Position numbers and translations under genes: made by a program
The notes under the pieces: generated by a model
The model's database searches: none
What the model was told of the DNA's origin: nothing
Seen by the model: the letters and a program-made list of their open reading frames with translations, nothing else
Part shown: piece by piece, positions 15,966 to 23,415 of the stretch
How the letters are laid out: the number at the start of each line of letters is the position of its first letter
Numbering within the stretch: position 1 is the stretch's first letter
Assembly (NCBI GenBank): GCA_965249595.1
Contig: OZ252242.1
Span: 1,488,001-1,552,000, forward strand
Reading direction: 5' to 3'
DNA: 64,000 bases
Source: VXNJ01 sp965249595
GTDB taxonomy: Bacteria > Chloroflexota > UBA11872 > VXNJ01

Positions 15966-16786
15966 CCTTGGGAGAGCGCCTCGGTCACCAATTCGAAGTC
16001 GGCCCGCGCCACCTCGGCCGGATCGGCGCTGCCGGAATACTCAATGCAGATCGGCGGCATTGGCCCACGCTGGGACAACTCGGCAAGTCGCTCGGGCCAG
16101 CAGATGTCGCCGCGGGCAAGGTCGCATTCATAGCTGATCGCGGAGCCGACATTGCGGTGATTTTTAAGGTGCAGATAGGCGATGTGCGGGCCGGCCAGCG
16201 AAAGGGCGGTGGACCAGTCCTCGCCGTGGTCCAAGCCGGCCATATTTGCCAGATCAAGAGTTAGCGCCAGGCGCTCTGAATCGGCCCCGGAGATCAAATC
16301 AACCGCCGCCCGGGTGCTGTCGTGGGCGTAGACCATGTGCGTCTCCAAGCATGCCGTCAGATCGTAACGCTCGGCCAACTTGGCCAACTGGGCGATGAAC
16401 CGCCGCGTCCAATGGAGTTGCTCAGCGGTTATTGCAGCCGATCCAGCCTGCGACCATTCCGGCCCCGTGATGGGTGAAATCATGCAGTTGACCAGGCGGC
16501 CGCCGCAGCCCGCGGCGGCCTCTAAAACGACATCGGCCGCACCCAGGCCGGCTTGATATTCGGACTCACTGGTTGCCGAAACCGTAAGCGGTACCGCGAT
16601 CAATTCAAGGCCGGCGGAGCGGATCCGCCCGGCCAATTGCTCAATCGATTGGGCCGGCTCGGCCGGGTAAAGGAAATGGCCTGCATGCAGTTCGATTCCC
16701 CGATAGCCGTTAACCAAAGCCGCGTCGATGGCCTTGGCAAACGGTTGCCCGCGGAAGGTCCAGCTGTGCAGGTGGATGTCAAACAC
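15962..16786 (-). CDS. xylose isomerase-like TIM-barrel protein
   Basis: A 274-residue protein of the AP-endonuclease-2/sugar-phosphate isomerase TIM-barrel family. Seen are FDIHLHSWTF at the start, YRGIELHAGHF, CLETHMVYAHDSTRA (Glu/His metal region), LTLDLANMAGLDHGEDW, YLHLKNHRN and a terminal CIEYSG carrying a Glu ligand. The GTG start at 16784-16786 overlaps the upstream fusion gene by eight bases, and the gene overlaps murF by four, so it is locked inside the cell-wall operon. Substrate unknown; a sugar isomerase or epimerase is likely from the fold. Confidence 0.8.
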   Translation of the reverse strand: MFDIHLHSWTFRGQPFAKAIDAALVNGYRGIELHAGHFLYPAEPAQSIEQLAGRIRSAGLELIAVPLTVSATSESEYQAGLGAADVVLEAAAGCGGRLVNCMISPITGPEWSQAGSAAITAEQLHWTRRFIAQLAKLAERYDLTACLETHMVYAHDSTRAAVDLISGADSERLALTLDLANMAGLDHGEDWSTALSLAGPHIAYLHLKNHRNVGSAISYECDLARGDICWPERLAELSQRGPMPPICIEYSGSADPAEVARADFELVTEALSQG

Positions 16787-19298
16787 GGGGCACCCGTGAG
16801 AGCAGACCGCTCACTACCTCGTACGGAATCGTCGCTAGCCGTTGCGCGGCCTGCTCGGCCGACAAAGCGGTGTCCAGTTGCGGGCCCAGCAAGACGACTT
16901 CATCACCGACCCGAACCGATTCGATGTCCGTTATGTCGGCCATGAACATGTCCATGCAGACGTTGCCGACTATTGCCGCTGGTTGGCCGTGGATGAGAAC
17001 CGGACCCCAACTTTCGGGCCCGCGCCGGAAACCATCGCCGTAGCCGGCCGCCACGGTGGCTATGGTCGAGTCCCTTAGAAGCCGGCCACGATCGCCGTAG
17101 CCGATTACCGAACCGCCCGCGTGGTGGGCGACTTGAATGACCTGGGCGTGCATTGAGAGGGCCGGCCGGCAGCCCGGTGGCAAACTGATCCCAGGGGCCG
17201 GATCGATGCCCAGAAGACCAATGCCGATTCGGACGGCGTCAAAGCGAGCCGCCGGCCAGCGCAGCGCAGCGGTGGTGGCGGCGCAGTGCCTTAGCCCCGG
17301 GTTTATGCTCGCCGCCGTCAATTGCTCCAGGACACCCTCATAGCTGGCCAACTGCGCCATGGTGGGGGCCTCATCGTCACTGGAAGAGCGCCCGAAGTGG
17401 GTATACACGCCGCCGAGCTTGACGTTGGGATCACCGGCAATCTGCTTTGCTAGCGACAGCGCCGCTGCGGGACGGGCTCCGATGCGCCCCATCCCGGTGT
17501 CGATCTTCAAATGCAATTTCACGACTTTTCCAAGGCCTTTGGCAGCCTGGGCAATCGCTTCAATCTGAGGCTTGTCGCAAACGGTCAGTGCGCAATCGGC
17601 AAGCACCGCCGGGCGCACCTGCCGGGGCAGGGTTATTCCAAGCACCAGCAGAAATCCCTGGTAACCCTGCCGGCGCAATGCGCTGGCCTCGTTGGCCCGC
17701 GCCACCGCCACCCCCATGGCACCGGCGCTGCAGGCCGACGTGGCCACGCGCAGCGAGCCGTGCCCGTAGCCATCGGCTTTAAGGACCGCGATGATGGCGG
17801 TCTCAGACCCGATCGACTCTCCGATAAGGAACGTGTTGCGGGCGATGGCGTCGACATCGATTTGCACCCACACCGGGCCATCGGGATTGAGGGTTACAAC
17901 ATTTCGCCAGATGCGAGTTTGTCGACATAAAGTGGTTGCGGCCAATTCGGGATCGGCGAGCAACTGGGCCGTCAAATGTTCCAGCCGGGCGCCCGGCCCA
18001 CCTTTGATCAGAACCGCGTCACCGGGGTTAGAGAGCTGCTCCACCAGCAGCCGTGCCTGTTGGTAATCGAAGGCTCGGTGGATCTGTGCATCCGACATCC
18101 CGCGGTCCCGCGCGGCGCTCGCCAACTCGTCGACGTCGGCGCCGTAGAGGACCACTTCATCGGTCTTGGCCAGATCATCGGCCACCGCCTGGGCGGCGAC
18201 CCGGGCGTGCTCTCCCAGGTGCTCAAATCCGGCCAGGACACAAATTCGTCGGCCCGGCGCGCGGCGGAGATGGCAAAGGGCATTTGTCAGCGACGCCGGC
18301 GAGGTTGAGAACGAGTCGTCGAGCAGCTCCAGGCCATCGCGCCCCGGGAGCCGCTGGAGCCGCCCCGGAGGCGCCGACAACCGCTCCATGTCCCCTTTAA
18401 GGCCTTCAAGGTCCAGGCCGGTGCGCAGGGCGGTTGCGATGGCCGCCAGCAGGCAATGCGTCTGCGCTTGACCCAGCAGAGGTAGATCAATCGGTTCGCG
18501 GCCCTGTCGCGTCACCAGCTGGAATCGCGTCCGCTGAAAAGCTAGCTGCAATTCGTCGCCGCGCACATCCCCTCTCGCAAGGCCGTAACTGATCTTGGGG
18601 CCGCGATGGCCGGCGGCGAGTTTGAGCGCGGCCGGATCCTCGGCCGGGTACACGAGCAGGCCGGTTGATCCAAGCGTGGCGACCAATTCGGCGTGTTCGG
18701 CAACTATTGCGGCCCGGGAACCGAAATATTCGATGTACGTCTCATCAAACCCTGTCAGGACCAGCGTATTGGGCGGGGCGATCCGGGCCAGGGCGGCCAA
18801 TTCACCACGTTGGTCGGACGCCATCTCCAGCACGGCGTAGGCGTGCTCGCGACCCAGTTGACCCAGTGCCAGCGGCAGGCCGGTGAGATCGTTAAAGTTC
18901 TCCGCGCTGCGGAAGGTCAGGCGCTGGCCGCTAAAGAGCTGATAAATGAAATCCCGTGTCGTGGTCTTGCCCACCGACCCGGCTATCGCGATCACCGCCG
19001 GCGCATATTCGGCCACCGCCCAGGATGCGAATTTGCGAATTGCGGCAGCGGAATCGGCAACCAGCAGGTACGGGCAGTCGCCGGGCGGCGGACGTTCGCA
19101 AATGATCAGGCCCGCGCCATTGGCAATCGCCTCGCCGGCGAAGGCGTGCCCATCGCCGCCGCGCGTCCGCATGGCAACGAATATTGTTTCATCCGATACC
19201 GAGCGCGAATCATGGGCAAATGCCGCCCAATGCTGTCGGGCGGGAGTGCCGCAGAGCTTGCCGCCGGTGGCGGCTATGAGTTCGCCTAGCAGGATCAT
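16779..19298 (-). CDS. alr: MurF-like domain fused to alanine racemase
   Basis: An 839-residue two-domain protein. Residues 1-455 resemble MurF (HDSRS at 29, P-loop GSVGKTTT 107-114, NFNDLTGLPL, EYFGS, DDSFSTSP 327-334). Residues about 470-839 are a PLP alanine racemase with Lys507 in VLKADGYGHG, the catalytic-Tyr segment VIGYGDRG, AAGYGDGFRRG and CMDMFMADIT. The racemase half looks complete. The Mur half departs from the family: Asn of GSNGKT is Val, the AH of TxxAH reads TY, and the carbamylated Lys position is His202. Bacteroidota have active MurF-Alr fusions; here an intact murF lies two genes downstream. Confidence 0.92.
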   Translation of the reverse strand: MILLGELIAATGGKLCGTPARQHWAAFAHDSRSVSDETIFVAMRTRGGDGHAFAGEAIANGAGLIICERPPPGDCPYLLVADSAAAIRKFASWAVAEYAPAVIAIAGSVGKTTTRDFIYQLFSGQRLTFRSAENFNDLTGLPLALGQLGREHAYAVLEMASDQRGELAALARIAPPNTLVLTGFDETYIEYFGSRAAIVAEHAELVATLGSTGLLVYPAEDPAALKLAAGHRGPKISYGLARGDVRGDELQLAFQRTRFQLVTRQGREPIDLPLLGQAQTHCLLAAIATALRTGLDLEGLKGDMERLSAPPGRLQRLPGRDGLELLDDSFSTSPASLTNALCHLRRAPGRRICVLAGFEHLGEHARVAAQAVADDLAKTDEVVLYGADVDELASAARDRGMSDAQIHRAFDYQQARLLVEQLSNPGDAVLIKGGPGARLEHLTAQLLADPELAATTLCRQTRIWRNVVTLNPDGPVWVQIDVDAIARNTFLIGESIGSETAIIAVLKADGYGHGSLRVATSACSAGAMGVAVARANEASALRRQGYQGFLLVLGITLPRQVRPAVLADCALTVCDKPQIEAIAQAAKGLGKVVKLHLKIDTGMGRIGARPAAALSLAKQIAGDPNVKLGGVYTHFGRSSSDDEAPTMAQLASYEGVLEQLTAASINPGLRHCAATTAALRWPAARFDAVRIGIGLLGIDPAPGISLPPGCRPALSMHAQVIQVAHHAGGSVIGYGDRGRLLRDSTIATVAAGYGDGFRRGPESWGPVLIHGQPAAIVGNVCMDMFMADITDIESVRVGDEVVLLGPQLDTALSAEQAAQRLATIPYEVVSGLLSRVPRV

Positions 19299-19305
19299 GG
19301 GATTT

Positions 19306-20280
19306 TCAGATTAGCCCTTCGGCGCCCAATTGGAGCGCCAGCGTGCGAGCCGTTTCCAAGTACGTGGCCGATCGTGCGGCCTGATCGGGCGACTTGAATC
19401 GACGGGTCCGTTCGGCCAAGGTGCCGGCGCCGTCGATGGCCCGCACCAGCGCCGCACGGGCCAACGCCGGTGCGAATTCGTCGTCGACGACACCACCGGC
19501 CGAGTGATAAAGGTCGCTTAGCCCTGTTAGTCCAATGCGGTCGAAGATCACCGGATTGATGGCCAATTCGGCCAGATCAAATTCGCGCGGCCCCAGAGCG
19601 ATAGTTTCAAAATCGATTATTCGCATCGGGCCGTGGGGCGGACAAACGAAATTGAGGGCATTGGCGGAATTGTGAATCGGCCGACCGGGTCGCGCGAGCA
19701 GCGGTTCAAGAACCGTCTTTCCGAATCGATCTTCATTTGCCCGATTGTTGTCAATCCCCAGGCGCTGGCGACCCAGCAAAAAGCGATCAATCAGGGTCGG
19801 GTGGTCGTTGCGGTCCAAAACTATGCTCTGGCTAAAGGCGGCGAGCAAATCTTCGAAGCGGTCCAACAGCCGGTGCAGGCGGACCAGCGTCGCTACTGCG
19901 GCGGCGGCCAGGCGATATATGGTTGCCTCATCGGGGGCTTCGCTTAACCGATCGTGCAGATTTGCCGCATCGACGCCCAAGTCTTCCATCAGCAGGAATC
20001 CGCGGCAGCCGCTGATGACCCCGGCCCAAGCCCGCGGCGCCAGGCCTGGGTCGTGGCGGTGGCAAAATGCGAGCATTTTTTCCTCGCGCCGGAAACGGTG
20101 ATCAAAAAACGGATCGGCGGACTGTGAATAGACCTTGAGTATCCAGCTTGACCCATCGCGCCGGATCCGGGTCAGTCCGTGCCGCGATTCTTCCGTTACG
20201 GGATCTCGGACAAATGGTGGAGCGACGTCCAGCAGGCCGGACAGCAGGCTGTCGCTGGGGAATCTGTCGACTGCCTTCAC
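19306..20280 (-). CDS. aminoglycoside-phosphotransferase-fold protein, catalytic Asp absent
   Basis: A 324-residue protein of the APH/choline kinase fold, located between mraY and the MurF-Alr fusion. N-lobe Lys49 (WILKVY) and Glu66/67 (RREEK), the hinge-like LLMEDLG at 96-102, and the DFG-equivalent IIDFE (Asp223) are seen. The catalytic loop normally reading HGDxxxxN is HNSANALN at 203-210, so His and Asn are kept but the catalytic Asp is Ser205. It could be a pseudokinase or use altered chemistry. AmgK, an APH-fold cell-wall sugar kinase, is a possible analogue. The GTG start overlaps the mraY stop (GTGA). Confidence 0.75.
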   Translation of the reverse strand: MKAVDRFPSDSLLSGLLDVAPPFVRDPVTEESRHGLTRIRRDGSSWILKVYSQSADPFFDHRFRREEKMLAFCHRHDPGLAPRAWAGVISGCRGFLLMEDLGVDAANLHDRLSEAPDEATIYRLAAAAVATLVRLHRLLDRFEDLLAAFSQSIVLDRNDHPTLIDRFLLGRQRLGIDNNRANEDRFGKTVLEPLLARPGRPIHNSANALNFVCPPHGPMRIIDFETIALGPREFDLAELAINPVIFDRIGLTGLSDLYHSAGGVVDDEFAPALARAALVRAIDGAGTLAERTRRFKSPDQAARSATYLETARTLALQLGAEGLI

Positions 20281-21527
20281 TCTTTATCACCGGCGGCTAA
20301 GGCGCTCCATATGTGTTGAGTCTCGAGCGGGTTTAAGGGCCGGCCGCTAGCCTGCCTGGCGATCGCTGGCGGTGGACCGTCAAACGTTAGCTGGCCGCCG
20401 CGGACGCGAAGCCAGCGAAAGCGACCATGGACCAGGGTGACGGTGAACTTTCCCATCTCAGGTTCGGCGATGAGGATTTGCGCGGGGCGCAAGCTTGAAA
20501 TTGCCAGCCAGGCCGCCAACGCCAGGACCGCGCCCAGGGCCATCCAGAGCCCGGCGCTTCCATCGCTGACAACGACGGCCAAGGCCAATGCGCCGAAGGC
20601 CAGCTGGCCAGCCCAGAGCGCCAAAACGGCGCCAAATCGGCCGAGCCCGCACAGGTCTAGGTGATGGTGCAGCGGGGTGGCGATAAACGGCAGCGGAAAT
20701 TCGTTGTGCGGGCGGGTGGCGTGGTCGGGCCCGCCCAGTCGCGCCGATCGTCGATACAGGGGAACTAACAATTTTGCTTGCAGCAAGGCCGAGGCCCCCT
20801 CAAACACGATCATCGCCGCCGCCAGCGGCAACAGCAGGTCAAATCCGGTAATAACCGCCACCGGAACCAGCAGGCCCCCCAGCAGCAGCGCCCCGCTGTC
20901 GCCCAGATAGGCGATCGCCAATCGTCTGCGGCCCCCGCGCGACGGCAGGTTGAGCAGCAGGAAACCGAACGTGGCGGCGGCTAACAGCAAAGCCGGTGAC
21001 TGCAGTGGATCATCTCCGGCCAGGGTCAAAACGAGCAGCGTTAGGAGCACCAGGCCCGCGGTGAGGCCGTCGATTCCGTCGGAAAAACCAGTTCCCAGCG
21101 GCAATGCGAGCGAAAGCGCGAAGTACCAGGCCCACAGTACGACCGGCTGATCAACCCAGTTGGCCATCGCCAGCACCGTGGTCGGCCGCTGGACCATCAG
21201 CAGGACGGTGGCGCTTAGCCCAGCCCCTATTGCGGCGAACAGCAGGCTGGCGATTTCACTGCGGCCCTGCCCCCGACGGGACTTTAGGAGATCGTCGAGC
21301 AGCCCGCCGGCAAAATATCCGGAGGCCGCCAGCAGGCAGATCAGGGTGTGCGAGGATTCGGCGGCGATCCCAACCACCGCCATTCCAACTAACAGCGCCG
21401 GCCCGCCCACCAAAGGCAGGCGGCTACGGCCACCGCTGGTCTCTCGACGGTAATATCCAGACTTGCGCTCGGAGGAAACGTACTGCGGCGCCAGTTTTGT
21501 CAATGCGGCAGCAATGCCCATAACCAA
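20277..21527 (-). CDS. mraY: phospho-N-acetylmuramoyl-pentapeptide transferase
   Basis: This polytopic enzyme makes lipid I from UDP-MurNAc-pentapeptide and undecaprenyl phosphate. Motifs are LLDDLLKSRRG (Asp78, Asp79), TGFSDGIDGLTAG (146-158), YLGDSGALLLGG (207-218) and PLHHHLD (HHH 287-289, MraY-specific versus WecA). A tail of about 50 polar residues follows the last helix and is unusual. The first canonical start is TTG 21527 (or ATG 21521), but this truncates helix 1; in-frame hydrophobic sequence continues upstream to an ATT at 21555-21557, which has GGAAGG eight bases upstream. Confidence 0.92.
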   Translation of the reverse strand: MVMGIAAALTKLAPQYVSSERKSGYYRRETSGGRSRLPLVGGPALLVGMAVVGIAAESSHTLICLLAASGYFAGGLLDDLLKSRRGQGRSEIASLLFAAIGAGLSATVLLMVQRPTTVLAMANWVDQPVVLWAWYFALSLALPLGTGFSDGIDGLTAGLVLLTLLVLTLAGDDPLQSPALLLAAATFGFLLLNLPSRGGRRRLAIAYLGDSGALLLGGLLVPVAVITGFDLLLPLAAAMIVFEGASALLQAKLLVPLYRRSARLGGPDHATRPHNEFPLPFIATPLHHHLDLCGLGRFGAVLALWAGQLAFGALALAVVVSDGSAGLWMALGAVLALAAWLAISSLRPAQILIAEPEMGKFTVTLVHGRFRWLRVRGGQLTFDGPPPAIARQASGRPLNPLETQHIWSALAAGDKE

Positions 21528-21565
21528 AATTGCAGCACCGGCCGCAACAAATTGAATTTGGTGGC

Positions 21566-21571
21566 CCTTCC
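21566..21571 (-). promoter_or_regulatory. Shine-Dalgarno before a possible ATT start of mraY
   Basis: GGAAGG on the minus strand, eight bases before an in-frame ATT codon (21555-21557). Starting there restores a complete first membrane helix to MraY. No ATG, GTG or TTG lies between this ATT and the TTG at 21527. Confidence 0.4.
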
Positions 21572-21675
21572 AATTCCTACAACTGAAAAAATTGAATCAA
21601 AGTTTGCGTTGCATCATTTTGTGGTCTACTGCAAGTCAATTTCCCGAATCCACCGCCGTTCAGGCTGCTGATCAC

Positions 21676-22170
21676 TTGGACGATTGGACAATCAGGGTGG
21701 CGATGGCCAGTTGTCAGCGCACCTTTAACCTGGGTCGAACGGTGGGCGCGATGGCCGCGGCCGGCACTATCGTGCTGCTCAAGGGCGAGTTGGGCGCCGG
21801 CAAGACGGTGCTGGTAAAAGGCCTGGCCGCGGGATTGTCGGCCCCCGGTGAGGTTACGTCGCCAACATTTGTCATTTGCGCGCTGCATCGCGGTGGCAGG
21901 CTGCCGCTGGCGCACATCGACTTGTATCGGTTGGCGGATGGCGACCTATTCGATGCCGGCCTCGATGAGGTGATTGCCGGCGATGCGCTGGTGGCGATTG
22001 AATGGCCGTCGGCGGCCGCCCGCGAATTGGCGCTGCAATTGCCGGGGGGCGCAGTCTTATCCGTTGCAATCGATTTTTCTGGTCAAGATCACCGCCACAT
22101 CGAGATACGGCCGCTAAGTGATTCGGCGCGAGCCCTCTGTGCCCGCCTGGAAGTGTGCGATGGCCTCTAG
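21676..22170 (+). CDS. tsaE: tRNA t6A37 synthesis ATPase TsaE
   Basis: The small P-loop ATPase that drives turnover of the TsaB-TsaD complex in N6-threonylcarbamoyl-adenosine synthesis. Walker A GELGAGKT is followed by TSPTFVI, HIDLYRL, GLDEVI and VAIEWPS, all family blocks. TTG 21676 is chosen because it keeps the first beta strand (TIRVAMAS); GTG 21697 and ATG 21703 are alternatives, and a TTG at 21592 is open but would add an unlikely extension. It heads a tight tsaE-tsaB-rimI-tsaD operon divergent from mraY; the roughly 150-base spacer is AT-rich but shows no convincing promoter. Confidence 0.92.
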   Translation: MDDWTIRVAMASCQRTFNLGRTVGAMAAAGTIVLLKGELGAGKTVLVKGLAAGLSAPGEVTSPTFVICALHRGGRLPLAHIDLYRLADGDLFDAGLDEVIAGDALVAIEWPSAAARELALQLPGGAVLSVAIDFSGQDHRHIEIRPLSDSARALCARLEVCDGL

Positions 22171-22777
22171 CGGCAGCTACGTTTTGGGAATCGACTGCGG
22201 GTTCGACCGTTTTGAGATCTGTCGCTGCGAATCATCTGGCAAGACTCAAATCAGTGGTGGTCTCCTAAATTCGGCCTCCTTGCGGGAACATCTGGCTAAC
22301 GTCTGCCCACGCGGGATTGACGGATTGGCCGCAGTCGCGGTAGGCCTCGGGCCCGGCAAGTTCTCCAGCATTCGCACCGGAATGGCCTTCGCGCAAGGCC
22401 TGGCCCGCGGAAGCGGGGCCCGAATTTATGGCGCCACGCTGTTCGAAATGCTCTCGCTGGTGGCCCCGGAAACAACGAAAACGATTGTGTCGAGCGGCGG
22501 CGCAAGACGTGTCTTCTCGCAAAAAATGACCGTGCAAGATTTACGGCTGGCGCCGTTGGGAGACCCGCGGGCGGCCTCGGGCCAAGATGAGACCGGGGCC
22601 TGGCGCGACCCGCGCGACCAGGGGCTGGCGTTAACGCAACCTGCGGCCATGCTGCTGGCCCGGATCGCCAACGCCCGCGCGGCTGCCGGAACAGGGTCAT
22701 CGGCGGGAGACTTGCACCCGCTGTACGTGGCTGAGCCTTCCCTCGGCCCCGCCCCCGGGCATCGGGGCCGCCGATGA
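22160..22777 (+). CDS. tsaB: t6A synthesis scaffold protein TsaB
   Basis: The ASKHA-fold partner of TsaD. The 205-residue protein starts YVLGIDCGFDRFEI and has the diagnostic GLGPGKFSSIRTGMAFAQGLA-type segment (family GPGSFTGLRIG), then a diverged C-terminal half. The ATG at 22160 overlaps tsaE by 11 bases and fits the family N-terminus. The stop overlaps rimI (ATGA). The first strand DCGFDRFEI replaces the usual D-T-S/T-T, consistent with TsaB being a non-catalytic paralogue of TsaD. Confidence 0.88.
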   Translation: MASSGSYVLGIDCGFDRFEICRCESSGKTQISGGLLNSASLREHLANVCPRGIDGLAAVAVGLGPGKFSSIRTGMAFAQGLARGSGARIYGATLFEMLSLVAPETTKTIVSSGGARRVFSQKMTVQDLRLAPLGDPRAASGQDETGAWRDPRDQGLALTQPAAMLLARIANARAAAGTGSSAGDLHPLYVAEPSLGPAPGHRGRR

Positions 22778-23415
22778 ACGGGTCACGGCGACTCTCCGCC
22801 GGCGTAACCATTGATCACATGCAGGTAAGTGACATCGGATCGGTGCGTTATGTGGAGCGGCGATGTTTTGAATCGCCCTGGCCGCGCAGCGCATTTGGTT
22901 CCGAACTTCGTCGCGCCCCGTCGGCTTGCTATTTGGTGCTCCGCTTGGGTGGCGAAGTAATCACTCCCGGAAATCCACCGGCAAAATCGCGTGGCGTCGG
23001 AGGAATGTTGCGGCGATTGGCCGGCGATCGCGACTGGAATGAACAAAATATCGTCGGTTTTGTGGGTGTCTGGTTCCTGGTGAGCGAGGCTCACATCACC
23101 ACGATTGCAGTAGACCCCGACTACCAGGGCCTGGGACTGGGCCGTCTGCTGCTTTTGGCGATCAGCGAGCGCTGCCACGACATGGGTGCGAATCGGTTGA
23201 CCTTGGAGGTTCGCCGTTCAAACCAGTACGCCCAGGCCATGTACAAACGCATGGGGTTTAACCAAAAGGCAATCCGTCCCCGCTATTACTCTGACAACCA
23301 CGAAGACGCAATAGTGATGTGGTCGGACGACATTTACGAGGAGAACTACGAAAAGGTTATTGCCGCGACCCGCGCCGAACTAAACGGGCGGTTCGACTGG
23401 AAATCCGGTGTCTAG
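22774..23415 (+). CDS. rimI: RimI-type GNAT N-acetyltransferase
   Basis: A GNAT-family enzyme in the position and with the motifs of RimI, which acetylates the N-terminal alanine of ribosomal protein S18. CoA-binding motif A is AHITTIAVDPDYQGLGLGRLLL, followed by LEVRRSNQYAQAMYKRMGF and RPRYYSDNHEDAIVM. At 213 residues it is longer than typical (about 150): there is an insertion at about residues 60-93 (GGEVITPGNPPAKSRG onward) between strands beta2 and beta3, and a C-terminal extension after VMW. It overlaps both neighbours. Confidence 0.88.
   Translation: MNGSRRLSAGVTIDHMQVSDIGSVRYVERRCFESPWPRSAFGSELRRAPSACYLVLRLGGEVITPGNPPAKSRGVGGMLRRLAGDRDWNEQNIVGFVGVWFLVSEAHITTIAVDPDYQGLGLGRLLLLAISERCHDMGANRLTLEVRRSNQYAQAMYKRMGFNQKAIRPRYYSDNHEDAIVMWSDDIYEENYEKVIAATRAELNGRFDWKSGV

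Noticed and set aside
18693..19289. A 198-codon plus-strand frame
   Set aside because: Antisense to the MurF-Alr fusion gene; composition is a GC-rich shadow with no domain.
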